The notes under the pieces were generated by a model. The model was not told the origin of the DNA. It ran no database searches and was given only the letters and a program-made list of their open reading frames with translations. Of a stretch of 64,000 bases of DNA, positions 60,444 to 64,000 are shown piece by piece (within the stretch, counting starts at the first letter, position 1; the number at the start of each line of letters is the position of its first letter). The stretch is from an uncultured Propionibacteriaceae bacterium (GTDB taxonomy: Bacteria > Actinomycetota > Actinomycetes > Propionibacteriales > Propionibacteriaceae): the NCBI GenBank assembly GCA_945911015.1, contig CAMDZW010000018.1:1-64000 (forward strand). The letters are read 5' to 3'. Position numbers and translations under genes: made by a program.

Positions 60444-61285
60444 TGTCGATCCGTACGAGGCCCTCACGTTGGATCGGTGGTCTGGTGGGGGTGATTCTGC
60501 TGGGGGCGGCCGTCCTGACCTGGACCGGACTGCCTGCCCGAGCGCAGTTCGGCACGGTCGAGGTGTCCACCGACGTCGACGCCGTCGCGGTGCAGCCGGT
60601 CCCCTGTGGCGCCGGGAGCTTCTTGGTCGAGCTCACCAACACCGGCAACAAGGCGGTGTGGGCCGACGCGCTGATCGACGCCAATGGGCTGGACCTGAGT
60701 GCCGACATCGTCAGCACCTACCTGCCGCCGGGACACACCTTCACCGAGCTGGTGTCGGTCAACGTCGGCTCCGATGACGAGGTGGGCGAACGGACCATCG
60801 TGCTGACCGCAGGCGAGAGCCGCACCGAGGTGACGGTGACCGTCGACGACAGCGGGATCGGCGACAATCTGGCCCGCCGCGGCACACCCACCGCATCCTC
60901 GAGCTACGGTGGCCGGCCGCCGTGCGGTGCGATCGACGGTCGGACCGACGACGACTGGAGTCTGGGAGTCGGGTGGAGCGACGGCACCAACAATGTGTTC
61001 CCGGACTGGTGGCAGTTGGACTTCGACGAGCCGACCACGATCAGCCAGATCGTGCTGCGTACGGTCGATTCCGAGGCACTGCCTGCCCACACCCAGGGCC
61101 TGCGGGACTGGGACATCCAGGTCCCTGACGGCGACGGCTGGCGGACCGTGGCCAGTGTCCGTGACAACGAAGTGGGGTCGGTGACCAGCGACTTCGACGC
61201 CGTGACCACCGAATCGGTACGGGTGTTGTGCCTCGGCGCGAACGGCCACTACTCGCGGATCCTTGAGCTGGAGGCATACGCCTGA
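60443..61285 (+). CDS. Secreted protein with F5/8 type C (discoidin/CBM32-like) domain
   Basis: 280 residues from the ATG at 60443 (an ATG three bases earlier is also possible); GGAGGAGG precedes both. An N-terminal hydrophobic signal (IGGLVGVILLGAAVLTW) is followed by a beta-sandwich rich in Thr/Val (about residues 35-140) and a C-terminal discoidin-like domain (DNLARRGTPTASSSYGGR, DWWQLDFDEPTTISQIVLRT, ILELEAYA). Sugar-binding role inferred. Its coupling with phoD suggests it positions the phosphatase on a polymer such as teichoic acid. Confidence 0.82.
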   Translation: MSIRTRPSRWIGGLVGVILLGAAVLTWTGLPARAQFGTVEVSTDVDAVAVQPVPCGAGSFLVELTNTGNKAVWADALIDANGLDLSADIVSTYLPPGHTFTELVSVNVGSDDEVGERTIVLTAGESRTEVTVTVDDSGIGDNLARRGTPTASSSYGGRPPCGAIDGRTDDDWSLGVGWSDGTNNVFPDWWQLDFDEPTTISQIVLRTVDSEALPAHTQGLRDWDIQVPDGDGWRTVASVRDNEVGSVTSDFDAVTTESVRVLCLGANGHYSRILELEAYA

Positions 61286-61350
61286 GGTTTCCCGATTCTG
61301 CTGATCGACGTTCCTTTGATTGCGGAGTGTCGCCTGGCTGAAGTGGTGGA

Positions 61351-62400
61351 TCAAACCGGGCAGCGCGATGCGGCGTTCGGTCCATGGCTGGTGGACACAC
61401 CGTGGGTTAAGAAGGGGAACAGGTCTTCGCAGTGCGATTGAAACAGCGGATTCCCCTTGAGCCGGGAGATCGCGACCATGATGATGAATGACACGACCAG
61501 TGCGTCGGCGAGGGAAATGACGATCTGGCACCCGTAGACCGAAACGGCCAATGGCACACCGAGGTCAGTCAGGTGGTGGGTGACCACATCTCCTGCGTGA
61601 CCTGTCCCACCATCGAACAGAATAAGGATGAGCGGTGCTGAGATGAGGAGATGTGACAGTCCGACGAATGTGCTGAGAGTGAAGTAGGAGCCGATGGTAC
61701 GGGCCATATTCAACTTTCGTACACCGTACCCCCAGATCAGTGCAAAGGCGACACTCTGGAGTGCGAATGGTAGCGCCATTGATCCGTGGATCGTGTAGCC
61801 CAGAGCGTTGGTGCTGACGCCGACCGCGACTCCCCACCACGGACCGAGCAGGATTGCTGAAATTCCAGTGCCAATGGAATCGAGAAAGAGAGGAATGCTC
61901 AAAAACTCAACTCCAGCATATCCTCCGAAGTTGATGGCCAAGCATCCGAGCATGGCCACGGCTCGGAAGGCCAAAGGATGCGTGGCTGACCAGCGACTGC
62001 GGTGCAGGTGGTCGGGTTCGGCCGGCGGTTCGGGCGAGATGGGGGTGATGAGTGTGCTGGGGGGCGTCTGGACCGGCTGCGGGCCAGTGTTGCGTACGGT
62101 CAGGCATCGCCGCTCCCAGCGGGCCGCCTCCTCGTCATCCCCGCTGAGGGCACGGACAATCTCTGCGATGAGCTGGGCGTTGACCCGGGAGCGGCCGGTT
62201 CGGAAGGCATCGTAGATGGTGGTACGAGCCGGTCGTGCGGCGGCGGGTGGCACGCCGTTCGCCTCACGGTGCTTGGCGATACGTCGCACGATGTCGGCAT
62301 AGGAGATCCCACCTGCCTCGAGGCGTAGCTGTTGCAGATCTCGGGCGATCTGGTCGAGGGACTCCTCGGGAGAGGGCTGTTCGGGTTCTTGTTCGGACAT
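61351..62400 (-). CDS. XRE-like HTH fused to ECF-S-like membrane domain
   Basis: About 349 residues from the ATG at 62400 (AGGGA upstream; a GTG at 62412 is the alternative). Residues 10-95 look like an XRE-type helix-turn-helix (LRLEAGGISYADIVRRIAKH, ARTTIYDAFRTGRSRVNAQLIAEIVRAL). After a Pro-rich linker come five or six membrane helices with LDSIGTGISAILLGPWWGVAVGVSTNALGY, the motif of ECF-type S components that bind vitamins. A membrane-embedded sensor-regulator is a plausible reading. It diverges from the Gln-rich membrane protein; their shared promoter region has repeated TGTTCGG words. Confidence 0.7.
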   Translation of the reverse strand: MSEQEPEQPSPEESLDQIARDLQQLRLEAGGISYADIVRRIAKHREANGVPPAAARPARTTIYDAFRTGRSRVNAQLIAEIVRALSGDDEEAARWERRCLTVRNTGPQPVQTPPSTLITPISPEPPAEPDHLHRSRWSATHPLAFRAVAMLGCLAINFGGYAGVEFLSIPLFLDSIGTGISAILLGPWWGVAVGVSTNALGYTIHGSMALPFALQSVAFALIWGYGVRKLNMARTIGSYFTLSTFVGLSHLLISAPLILILFDGGTGHAGDVVTHHLTDLGVPLAVSVYGCQIVISLADALVVSFIIMVAISRLKGNPLFQSHCEDLFPFLTHGVSTSHGPNAASRCPV

Positions 62401-62593
62401 CGATTCCCTCACGACAACGGGTACCTGGGGCAGTCAGCATGATGCTAGCTGCGGCCCTGTGGGCGGAACCGTGTTGGGGAGCTCGCACTTGTTCGGACCT
62501 GTTCGGGATTGATCGATTGGGGGAGTTGGTCCACTGGCGATGCTTACGTTGGTCGGGCGGTGCCCTGCGCAGTGACCAACAAGGAGTGAAGCG

Positions 62594-63352
62594 ATGTCCA
62601 AGACGCCCAACCAGATCAAGACCGCGTTGTCAGTGGCCACCACCGACCGAAGCAACGAGGTGCATGCCGCTGCTGGTGAGGTCCAGTCGATCTTGGCCAA
62701 GGCTCAGCAGTCCAGGCTTGACCAGGCGCAGCAGGGGGAGTGTCAGTCAATCGCGGGGAGCCTCAATGCCGCGGTGCACGACTTCGGTGCAAGGACGCAG
62801 CAACAGGCGGCACAGATTGCGGGGACCGCCCGCACTCTGAAGATGGTGAACACCATCCGGGGAGTGGTATTCATCCTCCTGTTGATCGTGGCGTTCGTCT
62901 TGCTGTTCACCAAATGGCAGGTTGCACTTGTCATTGCACTGGTCACCTTGGTCTGCAATCCCATTGCGAAGGCCGTGATCAGGAGCAAGTCCCAGGCATT
63001 GGCCTCCCAGGCTGATCAGCCGGCCTCACATGCGCTGCAGATCATTGGTCGTCCCGCACAGGGCACACAGGAGGCCCATGGCCTCGCTCAGCGGGCCGAC
63101 AACCTCTATCTCCACACGCTGGACCACAATTCGCTGCTCATTGAGCAGCAGCGTCGTCAGATGGAAGCGATGCAGGCCCAACATCAGGAGCAGATGTCGC
63201 AACAGCAGGAAGCGATGCGTCAACAGCAGCAGGCCATGGACCGCATGGCCCAGGGACAGCAGGACACCAATGATGCACTCTATGGTCGACCAGGATTTCT
63301 CGGGCAGGTCGCCCGTGGATATGACGCCGCCAAACGGGAGCAGGAGAAGTGA
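62594..63352 (+). CDS. Membrane protein with Gln/Met-rich coiled coil
   Basis: 252 residues, ATG with AAGGAG. An N-terminal helical part (AAGEVQSILAKAQQSRLDQAQQ) with Cys, a membrane hairpin (GVVFILLLIVAFVLLF and VALVIALVTLVCNPIA), then a long helix and a C-terminal heptad-like region built from repeats of Gln, Met and Glu (RRQMEAMQAQHQEQMSQQQE). No family recognised. It is divergent from the HTH/ECF-S fusion, which is the likely regulator by position. Confidence 0.65.
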   Translation: MSKTPNQIKTALSVATTDRSNEVHAAAGEVQSILAKAQQSRLDQAQQGECQSIAGSLNAAVHDFGARTQQQAAQIAGTARTLKMVNTIRGVVFILLLIVAFVLLFTKWQVALVIALVTLVCNPIAKAVIRSKSQALASQADQPASHALQIIGRPAQGTQEAHGLAQRADNLYLHTLDHNSLLIEQQRRQMEAMQAQHQEQMSQQQEAMRQQQQAMDRMAQGQQDTNDALYGRPGFLGQVARGYDAAKREQEK

Positions 63353-63650
63353 CGGTGCGACTGCTCCGCTGAGCCTGTGGGGGCGACGACCCTGGGGTTC
63401 CGGCCTCAAGAACATCGGCATGGCACCGACTGCCCAGCGCACCGCTACCGGCGTGCTGCGAGTGTCGAAACGTCACCCTCCACGTCACCATCGTGAACGC
63501 AGCCACCCGCGGAACCTGCGCGAGGTGACCATCGACCTCCGTCGCGACTATGAACCCACCGGACGGCCACCAGGACCCACACCAAAAAAAGAACAGCCCG
63601 AACCTGCACAACGCAGGTCCGAGCGGTTCCGATGTCGTGAGACATCACGA
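63353..63650. other. Non-coding stretch downstream of the coiled-coil gene
   Basis: Nothing convincing codes here on either strand. It holds the tRNA-Pro terminator (63584-63618) and a second small hairpin GATGTC / GACATC (63631-63646). Open frames across the tRNA are typical tRNA shadows. Confidence 0.6.
63584..63618 (-). terminator. Intrinsic terminator of tRNA-Pro
   Basis: On the minus strand ACCTGC / GCAGGT with a 5-base loop is followed after a GC-rich stretch by seven T residues (complement of A at 63584-63590). One of the few U-run terminators in the window. Confidence 0.75.
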
Positions 63651-63727
<77 letters not shown>

Positions 63728-63815
63728 ATTCAGTTGGCTCCGGGCACGCCGGCAACCGAACCTCGACGAGTTTAGCCCAAAGATCGGCTCCGGTCACATT
63801 CGAATCGGGAGCTTC

Positions 63816-64000
63816 TCAGCCCGCCCTCGGGACAAGGCGCAGCAGGGCGGCCTCGGGGCGACAGGCGAACCGGATGGGGGCATAGGGCGAGGTACCGAGG
63901 CCGGCACAGACGTGCAGCTCGGCGACCCGTCCGTCGTGGACATGTCGAGAGACGCCCTTGACCCTGGGGGTGTCGAGATCGCAGTTGGTGACCAGGGCGC
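63816..64000 (-). CDS. Metallophosphoesterase C-terminal part (runs off the right edge)
   Basis: An open minus-strand frame of 61 codons enters from the right edge and ends at 63816. It contains VAELHVCAGLGTSPYAPIRFACRPE, written here as VCAGLGTSPYAPIR followed by FACRPE, then LLRLVPRAG. The AGLGTS-x-PIRF-RPE ending is typical of YkuE-like calcineurin metallophosphoesterases. The metal-binding part lies outside the window. Confidence 0.7.
   Translation of the reverse strand, partial: ALVTNCDLDTPRVKGVSRHVHDGRVAELHVCAGLGTSPYAPIRFACRPEAALLRLVPRAG

Overview
The window is chromosomal DNA of a high-GC Gram-positive bacterium. The SRP RNA, the dnaX-ybaB-recR order, a translational-type ileS T-box, an aspartokinase with an internal beta-subunit start, ABC lipoproteins with twin-arginine-like leaders, FhuF and ectABCD all point to Actinomycetota. 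A member of the Propionibacteriales is plausible, but that is an inference. No transposase, integrase, phage gene or CRISPR array was seen.

Layout. 1-8.1 kb: an iron-siderophore binding lipoprotein behind a DtxR-like box, a LacI regulator, a convergent operon (large solute-binding lipoprotein plus DUF4838 glycosidase-like protein), and an FhuF-like ferric reductase. 8.2-10.6 kb: gnd and a metallophosphoesterase. 10.6-23.2 kb: a catabolic region with a second large binding lipoprotein flanked by two related tiny basic proteins, then a metallophosphatase/beta-propeller protein, an FAD oxidoreductase and an alkaline-phosphatase-superfamily hydrolase. A SorC regulator diverges from these and precedes a complete CUT1 importer (binding protein, YesL-like protein, LplB- and YtcP-like permeases). 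23.2-27.7 kb: a hypothetical gene, tRNA-Ser(GGA), SRP RNA, dnaX, ybaB, recR. 27.8-38.3 kb: lipoprotein, M3 peptidase, membrane protein, aminoglycoside-phosphotransferase-like kinase, T-box/ileS, hydrolase, WYL regulator, Gfo/Idh/MocA oxidoreductase. 38.4-44.2 kb: ectABCD and lysC, divergent and metabolically linked through aspartate, plus two small membrane proteins. 44.3-49.8 kb: a dipeptide-type ABC operon with fused ATPases. 50-56.7 kb: a frameshifted gene, a small lipoprotein, a GH35 beta-galactosidase, lon behind a HAIR operator, a DinB/DUF664 protein and a histidine phosphatase. 56.8-64 kb: an orphan NgcE-like binding protein, RidA, PhoD plus a discoidin-domain protein, an HTH/ECF-S-like fusion divergent from a Gln-rich membrane protein, tRNA-Pro(CGG) and a partial metallophosphoesterase.

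How it fits together. The 1.1-23.2 kb block looks like a glycan or phospho-glycan utilisation region. Two large binding proteins lack permeases of their own and may share the single permease pair at 21.3-23.2 kb. Candidate operators link the LacI regulator to the first operon (CG-centred 16-bp palindrome) and the SorC regulator to its own promoter and the importer (TGCAC-type repeats). The least described elements are the two paralogous 41- and 49-residue basic proteins, the HTH/ECF-S fusion, and the multi-hairpin spacer between ectA and ectB. All functional calls rest on reading motifs by eye; no database search was possible.
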